Assembly: GCA_031772625.1 (NCBI GenBank)
Contig: CM062810.1
Location: forward strand, 872,545,650 to 872,609,649
Direction of reading: 5' to 3'
Length of the DNA: 64,000 nucleotides
Source of the DNA: Pinus tabuliformis
Lineage: Eukaryota > Streptophyta > Pinopsida > Pinales > Pinaceae
The translations under genes were made by a program, and so were the position numbers. A model generated the notes under the pieces. That model saw nothing but the letters and a program-made list of their open reading frames with translations. It did no database searches and was not told the origin of the DNA. Positions 23,356 through 37,515 of this stretch are shown piece by piece (position 1 is the first letter of the stretch; each line of letters starts with the position of its first letter).

Positions 23356-25447
23356 TGACGTTTGCTTTGGAGATTATGTGATCAAATAGGATTAAGATTT
23401 GTATTAAAATTGAATGTAAATATGACTTGTTTATGTGCAAGATGTTTATCTTTGTTTATATTCATCATCACCTCAATGAGTTTTCTATTTAGGTTTTCAT
23501 GATATACATATAAGAGTATATATGTTTTAATAGGTAATTGTAATAAATCCTCTTACCTGCAAATCTATGTTTACATTTCAAAATTTTATGATCTCTTATT
23601 TTTATATATTCATTTAAAATAAATCAGATAACACAAAAATTATTCAAATTAAAGTTAATTAATATTATGTATTTCAAAATATTAATTTGGAAGGTCTAGT
23701 AAATGCCTTAACGTATTATCTAATTACTTATTGGATTGGATATGTTTTATATTTTTGCATTTAATTTTGGCAGTTCTCGGTATATAGTTTTTACTTTTAC
23801 TGGGCTTATGATGCATAGTGGTTCATCATGGTTTTGTAATTCTAATTAAAAAATTTAATTGATTTCAAATCCAAGATAAATAGATTTATAAATACTATAT
23901 AATATATATATTTTATTATAACATTTAAAAAATAAAATATACTGAAAATTAATTAATTTTTTTTCAATTTATTATTTCAAGTATTATTTTCTTTTGATTA
24001 TTCTCCTTCATCTTCAAGCATTCGTCTCAGTAGCTTGGCTCATATTCCCTTGTGCTATTACTCGTGGATCAGAGAATCAAGTGGAGCAGACAACGAATAG
24101 CCTCACTGCATGCATTATTTTTCCAGAACCTCCAATTTGATTTTACTGTTGATTTGAAACTCTCACCATCTTACTATTATTTTAAAATTTTATCTTTAAA
24201 TTTATTATTATTATTATTAAACTTAGTGAGTTTATATTTTTAGCATGTAAAATATATGAATGGGTGACTTCACATCAATGAGTTCCTTAATAGAACTTTT
24301 TATTACCATCTATCCAAAGACCTCAAATTCTTCCCTTTAATTAAGTAATAGTCTATTTTAGATAAACTCTTTTTTTTACTCCTAATTATTCTATCTCAAT
24401 ATAATAATCTTTCCTTTTAGTTATCTATTTTTCTTATATTATTTATTTATTTAATTTGTTGAATTGACCTTTTCATTTATCTTCTAATTATTCTTTCTAA
24501 TTTAATTTCCTAATCTATTTTATTCTTCAACCACTTTATTAACATTTTAATATTATTCTCTAACTAGTAGTTTAATATTTTATTATTATTTGTTAATGGC
24601 TAATTCATAACTTTCTTCTATAAAAGAATTCACAACACTCATTTGTGATCATTCAACTCTGATGTCCCTAAAGATGGTGGAGTGTCCACCCAAAACATTG
24701 GACAAGATTAAAAATTATTCACAAAGTTTTAGCTGATTTTTTTTCTCTCGATATGAATACCTATGCAAATATATACTTTCTCAATATTTCTAGTTTTCTC
24801 TCGATATGAATAACTATGGAAATATACACTTTCTCAATATTCAGATGGAAATATATACTTTCTCAATATTTCTAGTTTTTCTATTTTGAGTTTGTAAGAG
24901 AAAATTTCCCTTTTAATGTGTGTGATTCTCTTGCATCTTTTTTATTTTTATTAAGGATATGTTTACAATTAATTGTGTAGTGTTAAAACCTAAATCGTCA
25001 ACACTTGATCTATCATTTAGACACCTTACTTATCTTTTATCACAAGGATACATCCCCATAGAGCTCTTTAGTGCTTGGAAGAAGGTTATATTTGAGAACA
25101 TGATTACATGTATGGGGACCTTTGGAAATTGTGTTGACCTATAGCCTTTCCATATCCAACCATATTATGGCCTCACTCATGAAAAACTTTGCTAACTTCC
25201 ATTTCTATATTAGGATTATATTTATTAACCCACTTGGTTTATTAATTCATAACTAATACAACATATCATATTTTTTTTTCATATCAATGCTTTCAAAGAT
25301 TAAAACTCCATTATATATTCATGGCCTTCTACATGCCTCCCTAGGCTGGGTACCATCCACTTAAGTGCATTCAAATTTGATAATCATATCAACTAAATTT
25401 CAAAATATAAATTAGTGAATTTGTGTACATAATTTTTGCAACATAAT
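23356..25447. other. AT-rich spacer with a short tandem array
   Basis: Around 24745-24880 the words TCTCGATATGAATA and ACTTTCTCAATATT repeat two to three times. No gene recognised. Confidence 0.5.
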
Positions 25448-26242
25448 TGTTGGGTCCATTTTTGAATTGATAAATTTTCACCAAAAATTGGTGGCAGAGA
25501 AAGAAAGAAGCAAAAGTTGAGAAGAAGATATGACGAATGAATAATTTTGGTCATAACTTGATAGCGAAAAGTAAAAATGATCACCAACAAAGTTAGTTGG
25601 AGCCTCGAAACTCATCAAGTGAGCATGAGGTGGTTCTGATTTCATCAAAGGGATCAATGTTGAATCTATCAAGTGAGCGAAGAATCTAAGTTGGGTCATA
25701 TCAATAGGCCGAAGCTATAAAGGAAACGTGAGACACAAGCGAAAGAGAGAGGAGATCAAAAGGGTCAAAAAGTTGCCCAAATTCAATGTCACTAAAAAAT
25801 TCTCTCATTGTTGCATTTGATTATATTGATCACTAAGATCCAATGTAATGGTTGTGTATTTTAAATAACTATATTCTTGATATTGTAATATGATATTTCA
25901 CTCTCAGATGATATAATAAAGATATCAGTTATAGGGAAGTTCCTATGTTTTGCATGTTAATGGCCCTATTTTAAAATTTTCTTTTATGTTATTTTTTGAA
26001 TGTTGCGCACAAATATGAGAGTTCTATTTATGTTGTGGATTAATGATGGGATATATAAATGTTAACTATATTCACTTTTGTATGAAAACCTCAACCCTTC
26101 CTAAAGTCTCGACATGCCTCAGGTGAGACTTTCTTCCCTTGAGGAGGATAGAAAATTCCAACATCATGCTATACTATGATGAACTCTTTGTTTGCACCCT
26201 ACGGTAGAACCCTTAGTCTCTATAATAAAATTTTCACCAACA
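25448..26242 (+). repeat. Possible decayed 5' LTR
   Basis: Begins TGTTGGGTCC and ends TTTTCACCAACA, followed by AATGGTTCCATTG, which resembles a decayed primer site. A Gag remnant lies downstream in the same direction. No second LTR was found in the window, so the call rests on the ends alone. Confidence 0.35.
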
Positions 26243-27950
26243 AATGGTTCCATTGTTAGAACTTGGAAACTAATTGGTGTTTTAGATAATAGTGACTAGG
26301 ATCATCAAGAGAAGTATTTGGGAATGGTGGCAAGAGAGGCTTGACTCTTTGTTTATCAACAGGCACAATTACGGTAAAAATCTTAGATTAGGTTCGTGAC
26401 GAGAACCTTTTTGTTGAGCCTTCTTATGACCAATATAATATATTTTGGTGTGAATTCCTTAAGAATATGTATCATTGCTTGAGAAGGTTGTAACATTCCT
26501 TGAGAGTTGGGAGTGCTGGTTGGATCTTCAAGACTTAACCACAATTGATTTAGATGCATTACATCAGTGAGATAATGAGCTTACTAGAGTTGTTGATTTT
26601 TGGGTCCAAGTTATGTTTGAAGGATGTATCATTGAGTTTGATGCAAAGAACCACCGGTCATTCTCCAAAGGTGAGGCAGTGTTTATATTTTCTCCAAGAG
26701 AAAGGCTATTGAAGGAGATCCCTTTGTGGAATAATATTTCTATGCTAGAAGAAAGAATGTTGTTCCCTACATCTAATATGGCACGTAAAATAGTTGTAAT
26801 GGGAGGGGTGGTCTTGGAGAGGATGATGAATGGTTGTAGAAGTCAATAAAGAGTTGGATGGATGGGGAGGATATGCAAAATGTATGATATTTCAGAGAAA
26901 TAAGGAGGGAATGAATATATAATGAATGGAAAGAACAAAAATTGAGCAATATTTAGCGAAGGCGAAGGGATTTGAAGCATATAAGAGAGGTGTCAAGTAT
27001 TCTAGAGTTGCAGAGAGGAGAGATGAGAAACCTGAAGTTGCAGAATAAAGTAGTGGGAGAAGAAGCAAGCTCCAGTGCAAGAGAGGGAGCTAGAGGAGAC
27101 GAGTTAGGAAATCAGAATAGGAATAGTAAGGCCAGTCAGGATGCAAATGATACTTGAATGCCAGAATAACCAGATCATAGGATTATGATGTCTAGCCCAA
27201 ATACTCTTGAATATGAAGAGATGCATTTCGTTATGAGAAGATTGTTCTATGAGTACGATTCCTCCCCACCAAGTACGGTCTGCAAGGTAGCAACATGTTT
27301 TGATCACTTCTTTGCCTTCCCCATCTACTTGATAAAAACCCGCTAATTTTAATTTCCATGTTAGGTAAGACTAATCAATTTTATAACATTCATAAAGTGT
27401 ACTCAACTGGTAGTTATGGTAGCGATATTCAATCACATTTGAAAAAAATTTCACAACATGGTTCAAGAGGATTTATTTTAGCTCTTCTTGGTCACACTCT
27501 AATGGTTGGGAATGTAGGAAAATATTTTACTTGGTACCATAAATTTTTAGGTTGATGAGATGAGGATGGAAATCAAGGATAATGCTTGTACGAAGCTATC
27601 TAGAAGATTCTAAGGTGAATGAATTCTAGACTGCATTAAGACATAGATCCCTCCAGTGGTTTTTGAAATGGTCAGAAACATTGCAAAATCCAAATCTAGA
27701 TATGGTTAGAGAACAATTCATTAACGAGTTCAAATTGCCTTATTCTATGTAGCAAGGCTTGGATGAGTTGTGGGATAATATGTAGTGAGAAGGAGAGACT
27801 TCATGGTAATGTATGCAAAGGTTCAAGGATGTTGTTGTGAAGATGACTTATTCAATTCATTTGGACCATCAGAAGGAGTGGTTTATCAAAGGATTATTTC
27901 CATTGACCAGGATCCATTTAATGCAATAGAAAATTGATACTATATATGAT
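26243..27950 (+). pseudogene. Decayed gypsy gag remnant
   Basis: Between about 27560 and 27925 the translation, broken by stops and frameshifts, keeps a Retrotrans_gag-like pattern: a W-F-L-K-W word, then REQFINEFKLPY, an E-T-S-W..M-Q-R-F-K stretch and HQKEWFIKGLFPLTR. The frame at 26613-26849 upstream may be part of the same element but is not recognised. Not functional. Confidence 0.5.
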
Positions 27951-28465
27951 ATTACAACAAGATATTAAGATCAAAGTAATGGTGAGATATCCTAGCAACT
28001 TTAGAGTAGTTTCTTCTTCTAGTGAACATTTTTGTAAATTAATCAATTTATTTAAAATGGAAAAAGTACATAATTGCTTTGTAGATAGATCTCATCCTTC
28101 GATTTGTGTATACTACTACACATATTTTAGAATATTCTTTGGAGGTTAAATTACTATCATCCACTTAATAATTATTAATAATTAAACTAAAATTCTAGAA
28201 GCCCTATTCAAAAGTATACACATGACAGAGATTTAGCCTCCATGGAATATTCTAGAATATTCATAGTAGTATACAAAAATTAAAGACTGATATATCTCAA
28301 AAATAGCTATGCCATTTTTGTCCATTTTAATTAAATTGATTAATTACAAATAACGTCATGTGAATGAGTGTCATATGGAGTGAGTTATGGTTTTTTGGGC
28401 GTATGGCATTGATAAGACATGTTATTTATTTACAGTTAATAATCTCTATGGTAAAGTTGGGGTAA

Positions 28466-28468
<3 letters not shown>

Positions 28469-28542
<74 letters not shown>
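28469..28542. repeat. Compound microsatellite (TA)n-(GA)n
   Basis: About 22 TA units followed after two bases by about 14 GA units. Confidence 0.95.
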
Positions 28543-28582
28543 ACTTATGTATTAATTTCATAATTATTTATTTTTAATACTA

Positions 28583-28771
28583 CTTTTTTTTTTTGTATCT
28601 GAGAGGAACTCAGAAGCCCACCTAACACATAGCTACAAGTAAGCCTATGGGGTTTATGGCTTGTCCTCCTCTTCGTAAAGCAGGTCACAACCGAGGGGAT
28701 TTGAACCTTGGATTTCTCAATTTTCTTAAGACTCACATTACTTAGATCACTAATTGAGTTGCCCCGTAGAA
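28583..28771 (-). mobile_element. tRNA-derived SINE, minus strand
   Basis: Read on the minus strand: an A-box-like GGGGCAACTCAATTAGTG, a B-box-like AAGGTTCAAATCCCC, a body, and a terminal A run (the T run at 28583-28594 on the plus strand). It is flanked by a 10-bp near-perfect repeat, TTTAATACTA at 28573-28582 and TTTAATAGTA at 28772-28781. The body is unlike that of the SINE at 6518. Confidence 0.75.
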
Positions 28772-29145
28772 TTTAATAGTAATAATTCAAAATAAAGTTA
28801 TAATTCAATTAATTTTTAGAAATTTTTAAATTTTAAATATCATATTTTGATATTTATTATGGATTGATGTTTATTGGTAACACTAATTTATATATTGATG
28901 TCTTTCATTAAAATTTTAGTTATTGAATTCTACCACCCCCCACACACACATATATAAATAATAAGAATTTGTATAGATAATTAAAGAGAAAGAGAATATT
29001 ATGTTGTAAAACATATTTATTAATGCTCATAGGAAAAACATATTGATTAATTCTTATTGAAAATAATAAGAATATTTTTATGGTTTTGGAAAGGGATAAG
29101 GAACACAGAGCTTAAGGATGCACAACGAAATGCTTATAGAAAATA

Positions 29146-31080
29146 AGGGAGGCTGAAAGGCAACGAGTCACTGCCTTGAGTGGGGCTTGAAGAAAAGTAG
29201 AAAAGTAGAGCGACTGTGTACATTGTGGTATGAAGATGCTATGCTTACTATGGAAGTTTTTTTTTTTTGCCATTGTCATATGGATTCATGAGCAAGCTCT
29301 GCCTTTGATAAGAAGGAAAAGGACACAAGCATGAAATTTTCTTTGGGAGAAGAGACGGTAATCTTCTCTGGGAGAAGAGGTTGTTGTTAGGATAGCTTTT
29401 GGTTTTTCCAAAGGAAAGTGTGTTAGGATTTCATTTTTTCTTCCTCAAAGAAACTACTGATAATAAGGTCTTTCCTAAATGAAAAGGCTACATATAGAAT
29501 GTTGTTAATGATCATAACACAATTGATTTTGTTCTGTATGTGAGGTTTAACTGACATATGCATACATGTTCAAATTGATTGAATTACAATTTTTCCAAGA
29601 CCATTTTTTTTTGTAACTAAATTCGTTCATTAATTATGATCACACACTAGTGTGGTGGAAAAGATAAAGAGTTTCATGTTCCTTTTGGACAGTTATAATT
29701 TGTAATTGAAACATTGCAAACATTGTGTCAATGACAATGACTCCTTTGTAGAGGTCTTAATGTGAAAGATGATTCTACCCAAATTGTATGTCCATTTTGA
29801 GTTTTAGGGGTGCTTTAGCAATACTCAATGAGAAATTAGGAGCTAGGGAGCTTGTTAGGAGAACCCAAATAGAGTAAGAGAGATTTCTCAAGCATAAAGA
29901 GGGTTCCAGTTTGATCATATGCAGTAAAAAATGACATAATTTACCTTGAGAGACCTTTGAAAACTGAGCATAAGGTGCACTTATCTTGCAAAATGTCTTA
30001 CCAAAATGCACGATGTGCCTTACGAAAATGCATGCTGGCCCTATCAAATTGTTGGCTCAAGCAAATATTGATTTATCTTGATGAATCCCTTTGTAATCCA
30101 TATTTGAACTAAATCCTCGACAGAAATTTCAAAATCTTCAGGATACATAACATATTATAGGAAGTTTTTTTTTTTACATTTGAACTAGGAAAATCATATC
30201 TCCTAAACCATTTGAGTTGGTTCTTTTTGCAGTGGAAAGCTAAGACCAAGATATATCCATAACAATAAAGTTGCAGGAGTTTCAGTCAAGGATTCTGATC
30301 ACCCCATAAATTGAACATATGAAACAAAACTATTTAGAAATTTATCCTCAAATATTGGATAAAGGAAAATACCTGCTACTAATAAAAATGGAATTATATA
30401 TTCAATTGAAAACAGGTAAATAGAAGGATATATGCAATTATATATGAATTGAAAATAGGTAAATAGGACAAGAAGGCTATAAACTAAAATGATAGGAAGC
30501 GTAGGGAATGCGATATAATAACAAGGTTATAAATTATTAATCAATGGTTTTTAGATAAAAAACATTACTTTTAATTATTCTTTAACTTTATGTTAAAAGA
30601 GAAAAATTTTTATTGTGATTTGACACATTGATAATCTAAAGTGAATTACAGAGATAAAACCATACTACCCCATATATGAACTTGGTATCTTAGTTTATAA
30701 AGACAAACTTAGATGAACTATTAACCTTAGGATTACTTAGATAAACTATTTATCATGAAAATGTAAAATATATATCGATGCCCTTTGGAAGTAGACCCTA
30801 AAAAATGCTTCGACTTTCACATGCTTCAACTTAAATTACTTGATGCATGAAACATATTATATCAAGTCTTGAAAAATGATTGACTCAAATTATTTAAAAC
30901 AAAATTTCATAGTATTATATCTTGGGGTTCCCTTTTGGAAAGAAACTTTGCATGTGATGCTATGGTGTTTTGTATTTTATTAGAATATAGAAAATTAATA
31001 GGAATTTAGAATATTGTAGTTATGTGTGTGGAAATACAAAATGATTTAGGGTTGGCACTAGGCACATACTTCTAGCATGA
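29146..31080. other. Spacer, no gene recognised
   Basis: Only short frames of low complexity; the best (29775-30047, minus) has no recognisable domain. Confidence 0.5.
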
Positions 31081-31084
31081 AACT

Positions 31085-31735
31085 TGGAAATTTAAAAAGA
31101 AGAAAGTGACAATGAGTTTCTGTTACTTACCATCTACTTGTAACTGCGAGGAGATTTAAAAAGAAAAAAATGACAATTAGTTTGTGTTACTTACCATATG
31201 TTTGTAACTATTAGAGGCATGTTTCTTCTACAATTTCGTCTTCAAGACATTGATAAGATCATTTACATAGAGAAGAGGTTTTGTAGCCATCCCTGCAACT
31301 CAAGTAAGGAAAATTTGCAAATATATCTTGAAGAGAACACAAGAACGTTGTGTATGAGAAATAAACTATAGATTTAATTTTGCAATAAAATAACCAAATA
31401 GGTGAATTTTTACAAAACAAGGAATTGAATTGATCAATCTTCTAAAGATTAGATTGAAATCTATTGATGTTATATACATCTTGATTAATTTTTGACAAAA
31501 GTTTCAAAATAAATTGAATTGATCAATCTTCTAAGATTAGAGTGAAATCTATCGATGTTATATACAATTTGGATAAGTTCTGAAAAAGGTTTCAAAAATA
31601 GTTTTTTTCAAATAGAAAGTCTATTCAAAATTGTTCTCATGGCTTACCAAATTATGATTACATTTTCGCTAAAAATTATCTTCAAAAATGTTCTCATGGC
31701 TTACCAAATTATAATTACATTTTTGCTAAAGCTTG
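31085..31735. repeat. Three consecutive local tandem duplications
   Basis: Pair 1 (about 31090-31215): ATTTAAAAAGAA..GTGTTACTTACCAT twice. Pair 2 (about 31425-31590): GAATTGATCAATCTTCTAA..GTTATATACA twice. Pair 3 (about 31625-31730): TGTTCTCATGGCTTACCAAA..TTACATTTT twice. Confidence 0.8.
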
Positions 31736-32560
31736 GCATGGTCTCACAAGCATAATGTTGGAATCTTGCTTTCCTGAGATTACTAAGAAGAGGGTAAAGG
31801 GCTCAAGTAAGCCAAACAACTAAACGAAGTTTCCATTTTTGTAGTAACTCTTCCTTTTATGCAGAAGCTTATTGGTTCCTTTTTTTAATTCCTACGAACC
31901 GTTGCTCCTACAAATTTGAATCTATGTGTCCCTTTAACCTCCCAATGTAAGTTACGATAGCCTAAGGAAGTTCAGAGAGTTTTTCCATGGCATCAATAAA
32001 AAAGACTCACAAAGTAAACATAAAGGGCCTAACATAGTACATGCTAGACCACAGAGGATAATTAGGCACGAGACAAAGAATAAACTATATCTAAAGCATG
32101 CCTGTGTGGAGAAGGCCAAAATTGTTCAATGCTTTTGATTAGTTTCTTTAGAAGAACTTTTCATTGTCATGCAGACTCAAATCTAGAGTTATGCTATCAC
32201 CATACACAAATTAAATAGTTTCAGGCCTTCTTAAATTTCATTGTTATGAAGCAAATGAATACAATTTTTTTTCACAAATTCATACAGTAGTTTGAAGACT
32301 AAATGGGTTGACTATGAGGCTTACAATAATTATTTCCTCCAAATTCTGTCATCAATCTACAAAATAGAGAATTCTAGGAAAATATAGAGCTCATAATAGA
32401 TTTAGTGCACTGTAAATATACTTCTACGTGGATGTAATCTTTTTTTTCCACAATTATTGAAGAAAAGAAATATATACAGAAGAAGATACAACAACGATAT
32501 TTGCATTGTAAAATTTGTTCGAAAACAATGCATTTTTACATCAGCGAAACTAAGCATGTC
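31736..32560. other. Spacer, no gene recognised
   Basis: Nothing beyond short chance frames. Confidence 0.5.
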
Positions 32561-32569
32561 AAATAATAA

Positions 32570-34850
32570 TGGTGGGAACTTAGTTAGGAACCCCTTTAAG
32601 ACTATTTGAGTTCTCAGGTAGAGGAGACAAGGATGTGGAACAACATTGGTTTCTCTATGAATCCCTCTATACCACTAAAGGAATAAACAACACCACTAGA
32701 CTATTGGAGTTCCAGACAATTTTGAAGGCAGGGCCGTCAAATGGTACATGAAATAAATTCATTGTCTGCAAAGTGTTGTAGCACCCACCTTGGATGAATT
32801 CAAGCAACAATTTGCAATTGAATACCAACAATTGAAGTTTTAACAATAGAGTATTGCAGAACTAAAGGAGATTAGGAAGATAGTTGGAGAATCTACATGG
32901 GAGTATGTGTAGATATTCATAGACCTTATGGGCCTACTTAATTTGAAGATACATGACACACAACATCATGAGTGGTTCATTGGGGGACTACTTTATTTAA
33001 ATACGACATCCATAATCAAATAGAAAATAAATACTCCCAGGGATGCCTTGTAGTAGGGCATGCACATAGAGTCCATGGAAGGCTAACCCGAGAATACTAA
33101 GGTTGTGTTAGCTGGTATAAATATGGAGTTGAACCACTCTTAGAGACAAATCACAATATTAATACAATAGATTCAAGAACTAGAAAAAGACAAGGTAGGA
33201 AGGGATCAAGTTTGTTGTACAAATTGTAGAACATAAGTACAATTGCTAATGAAATTCCCTAATTTGCATGGAGTTGTGCATGGCCCACCTACTAGTCCTT
33301 TTCTTGGAAGATCATTGGGAGGAGTTCCACTCATACCCCTGTGACCCCCTTTCGACATGCTTCACCATTTCAAAACACAATCCATTTCCAGGATGTGAAA
33401 TCATGGAAATAGTGTGATATTTTTATAAACTATAACCATCCTTTGTGACATTGCCCCATACTACTAAAAGACTCCTGTGTAAAAAAAATTATTATACTGC
33501 AAATTCTTTAGGTCTAACTTGCACAACACAGACAAATGCAAAGTTTTGGATGATCTAGCCGAAAGGGTGGATAGGACATTTTCCAGAGTTGTGAACAATT
33601 CACAACCTCAAAGTAGCATAGAAGGAAGAAATGGATCCCTGTAGTGTTATAACAACAATAAGGTAGGTTATATTTACCACGAATGTCATTTTCCCAGGAG
33701 ACCATGCTACAACCATTCTAGAACTACAGGCTATGCTTCAAAAGATTCTCCATATTTGATTGAAAGGTGGGAAGCCTAAAATAGGTAAAGGGATGTGAAC
33801 ATGGTGAATTCACATCCCAGGCCATATAGAAGAGAGTTCGGGCCAATCATTAATGTAATAACCAGAGTAGATTCCAAGATTATAACATTTATTAAAACCC
33901 TGAGTCAGTTCAGATTTAGAAGGTAGATAATAATGCACCAAGGTTCAACATGAAAAGAAAATAAAACTAAAAGAAAAATAAATTATTTCAAGATGTTCTT
34001 TATGTTTTGAAAAGTATGGTTGCACCAGCAACATCAGGAGTTGTTCAAAGGTCTATAGTTAGGTAATAAAAGTTAGTAAACTAAAAGAAAGTTGTAGAAG
34101 AATTCCAACATTAAGGAGCTCAGGCAGTTCAACTAATCAATCAATTTGAGCATTGGTTTCCCCTATTTTCAAACATTTTGGAGGGATGAGTACCTCACCC
34201 AAAATTTTTGCAACTCATTACAGTGCATGGTGGGGGAGGAATATGATTTGGAATCCATTTCTACCAATCTCCTTGAAAGACACTCACATAGGGTGCACAC
34301 AAGGAGGAAGAAGATGAGTAAATAATTCAGAACTGATGCACAGGGGGTTGGATGTGACATTTAGGATGTGATGTTGGACCTTGGGTTTTACATGAACATT
34401 CTTCCAAGGAATTCTTGGGAGGCTATGGGATAGAGAAGATAACACTTGGTAAGATCTACTGAACAGATAAGCCTTACAACAATTGATTTCAACCCTAATA
34501 CTGGGTGGCTTAGAAATAATGGCTATGGGATATCATTTATACCCTAAATATATTCTTTGCCAATACATATAGATACTTGGATTTAACCATACAACTGGTT
34601 GGTAGCAGGGAAGAAACGTTATCAGTTAGTCTTGAACTTAGGCATTGAAGAAAGGTCCTATAGACATTTATATAGACTCGTGGTACAAAAGGTATGGATA
34701 AGAGTATTGGGTAAGATCGAAAAGCCTAAGATTGAGAAGTAGGACCTTTACTGGGATTGAAACCTACTAAATAAGGTGATAGCACTAGCATAAGTAATAA
34801 AAAACTAAATCACTTGAGTTAAAGTTATAGAAATGGGTAAAAGAGAGAAC
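32570..34850 (+). pseudogene. Decayed Ty3/gypsy gag-protease remnant
   Basis: The conceptual translation, in several frames with many stops, follows Gag order. It has a core with LDEFKQQFAIEYQQL and HHEWFIGGL (32790-33000), then two zinc-knuckle-like motifs, one with CKFFRSNLHNTDKC spacing near 33500 and one with C(x)19-20C around KVGYIYHECHFPRRP near 33650-33710. A retropepsin-like stretch with a D-L-G-F-Y-M-N-I-L-P word lies near 34375-34410. RT and integrase are absent, and no LTRs were identified. Confidence 0.6.
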
Positions 34851-37027
34851 TTGGTAAGACCCATAGAACCTTTAGTGATACCTTAATATTAGAGCCTACT
34901 GAACAGATTGAAACCAAGCATAAGTAAGAGGTCTTCAAGGTTGACAAACATGTCGATAGCTTCAATTGAAAACACATGTGCACAGAAATGAAGTGTAATT
35001 TCTCCAAGCCCATTGAATCCATGAACATCATGCCCTTCCCCACATCGGTACCACAAAGAGTGACTTTTCTCAACATGTTTGTTTTAGAAAACCCCGTAAT
35101 TACATTAGCCTATGTAGTGGATAAATGTAGAAACCCATAAGAACTAACCTCCAACCTTGACATACTTGGAGAGTCATCTACTACGAAATTCACGAGCTGG
35201 GGGAAACTCGTTATTATCTATGGGAAATCAAGTCCATTTAAATCTCCATTTAAATCTAAATGCTTGAGATTCAGTGTAGAAACTTTCAAATTGTTTTAAC
35301 CCTAGACAACACTCGACTGTCAAGTTTTCAAGAAGATGGCGTTTTGATATGAGCTTCTCAATTATATCATCATTCATATAGATATATGATAGCGAATAGG
35401 TACAAAACACAAATTAAATAATAGCATAAACAAAAAAAAGTGGTTAACATGCAGGCCAACATACGGTGATTAACCTGCAGATCAACATATGTCAGTCCTT
35501 AGTGTATATAATAATTTTATTTGCCACATATAATAATAATGAACAATATATAAGAAACATTAAATAAATTCTAATAAAAATATGAAAGTTGTAAATTAAG
35601 CATGAGACGTTTGCATGTATCCCATGTGGTTCCAAAAACTATAGCGAATCTATGGTTTACGAATCCAGAATTCCAAGGTTCTCGTGAATCTGGTACTCAC
35701 CCAGTGCAGTGAGCAAGACCCAAATAATATGGATGAGAGAAAGATTTGTGCTCTACTCTTGGGAAAATATAACTTATACGTTGGAAATTGTATTGTTTTT
35801 GGCAATAGCTATGGCACCATATTCAATTTCAGATTTCATGCCAATTACCCAAGCCTTGCTAGAACCATATTGAATTCTCGGAGACAGAAACACATAGTCC
35901 CACTATGGAGATAGAAAAGGCATAATACAGTACATAAAATACAAGGGGTATTTCTCGTTGAACCTGATCTCCTCTAAACTCATTGGTTCATAAATAAACC
36001 CTTCAAGCAAGGGCACTGCACTGAGGTTTAAAACGGTCAAAGTTGCTAGCTCTCGGTAAAATGATCCTTCAGTTCCAGTTGCGAGTGTAGGGACTAAACA
36101 TTCCAGGATGTGGTCAAATGTTGTTAACACTTGATATGTGTCTGTACACTGGATATGGGTTTTCGATGCCCAATGTGCCATAAATTTTTCATGCGATAAA
36201 TATTTTGACTATGTGATCTCTGTTTTGATCCTTTTAAATCATTGATCTCTATATCCTTTAAATTCGACATCGATGTGCTTTCCCCATTCTCAAGATCGTC
36301 TTTGAGTAGCATTTTTTATGGCTTCAGCAAACTGTTTAGGGTAGTGAGAATAGGGGATTGACATTGATGGTCACATATTTTTAAACAGGGACAAATTTTT
36401 TGGTTGTCAAGCATTTACATTTTCAGTATCTTACAAGGATATTTTTTGGTGCAAGGGTTCTCCTAATTTTGACGACTGGGTTTTCTCTTCATAGACGTGG
36501 GAATAAAAAGGCATTTTTTTTCTTTTTTATCTTTCACATTTGAAAAATATAACATGTAAATCGATGTTGGTCAGTTCAGGGTAGTGAATCAAGGCAACCT
36601 TTGAATACAAAATCCCTTACTTTAATGTTGTGGTCTAGGATCTGATCATTTACTGGGAGAAATATTTTCATCCCCAGGGTATCAAGCGTATGTGTAGTGT
36701 ACATGGCATCGTTAGATTGCAATTACTGTAGAGCTCCTTTTATTTTTGGGTAGTTTATTATTTTTTATGTGTGGGAAGGTTCCTAATTTTAGTTTTCTCT
36801 ACCGCATTTTGTGGCGAGGTCAAAAAACAAACTCCATCTAAAGTCTATTGATGTTTGTACTTTTTTCATACCATTTTCTTGTTTATCTACTTCCAGTCAT
36901 CACAGGATCACTTTGTTAGGCGTTTTTCCAAAGGATGTATAGCAACATGAACTTCAAGTTCTCATATCATTCAACTTCTCATATTTATTTATTTCTTTGC
37001 TCTTTTCTATTGAATTGGGACATGTAG
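34851..37027. other. Spacer with unrecognised open frames
   Basis: The minus frame 35903-36181 (92 codons) and the overlapping 36124-36312 have balanced composition, unlike the surrounding T-rich frames, and could be an exon remnant. I cannot assign a family. The plus frame 35684-35914 is likewise unassigned. Confidence 0.35.
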
Positions 37028-37515
37028 ATCACAGATTTGAAGCTTTCAGTAGACAACTTAGAGAAGGAAAGAGACTTTTAATTTGCAAAGTTGAGAGATA
37101 TTGAAATAATTGGTCAAAATCAAGATGTTGAACCATTACCTATAAGCACAAATTTAACTGGACTCATACAAATTTGTATCTATATATTTTTTCTACACGA
37201 GTTAAATGGATTGAAAAAAATTAGAGCTTAATACCTGTAATTTTGAGAAGATACTTTCAACAATACAGAGGATTCCATATTCTATATGTTGTTGATGATA
37301 GTTTAGTTGAAATTGCAAATAGTTTCAGCAATACATAGGATTATATATTATATGTGTTGATGATAGTCCAACTGTAATTGTTGTGGCATAAGAAATAATA
37401 CACAAGTTCTCCAATCCATTTGATGAAAATGGTGAGAACAAAGAAAAATGTAAATTAGCACGGGCACATGAGGTCGAAGATGTTGCAAAGTCCAAGATTT
37501 CTCCTGGACAATGAT
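37028..37515 (+). pseudogene. EB1-like (microtubule plus-end protein) exon remnants
   Basis: Directly after an acceptor-like CATGTAG, 38 codons (37028-37141) match the coiled coil and EB1-homology start of plant EB1 proteins: ITDLKLSVDNLEKERDF, then FAKLRDIEI. EB1 is a dimeric adaptor that tracks growing microtubule ends. A TAA at 37079-37081 interrupts the conserved F-Y-F position. Further on, about 37254-37320 and 37321-37385 are two diverged copies of a piece resembling the next EB1 segment (V-D-D-S). A coding-looking stretch to about 37515 has NPFDENGENKEK and VEDVAKSKISPGQ. The calponin-homology domain is missing. The acceptor site suggests a genomic, intron-containing origin rather than a processed copy. 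Confidence 0.65.

Larger units (their letters stand above)
27950..29145. repeat. Duplicated segment B, partner of 18.0-21.3 kb
   Basis: Left part matches 18000-18400 and right part matches 20930-21250. It lacks the 18.7-20.0 kb stretch, and it contains its own SINE and microsatellite. Confidence 0.6.
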
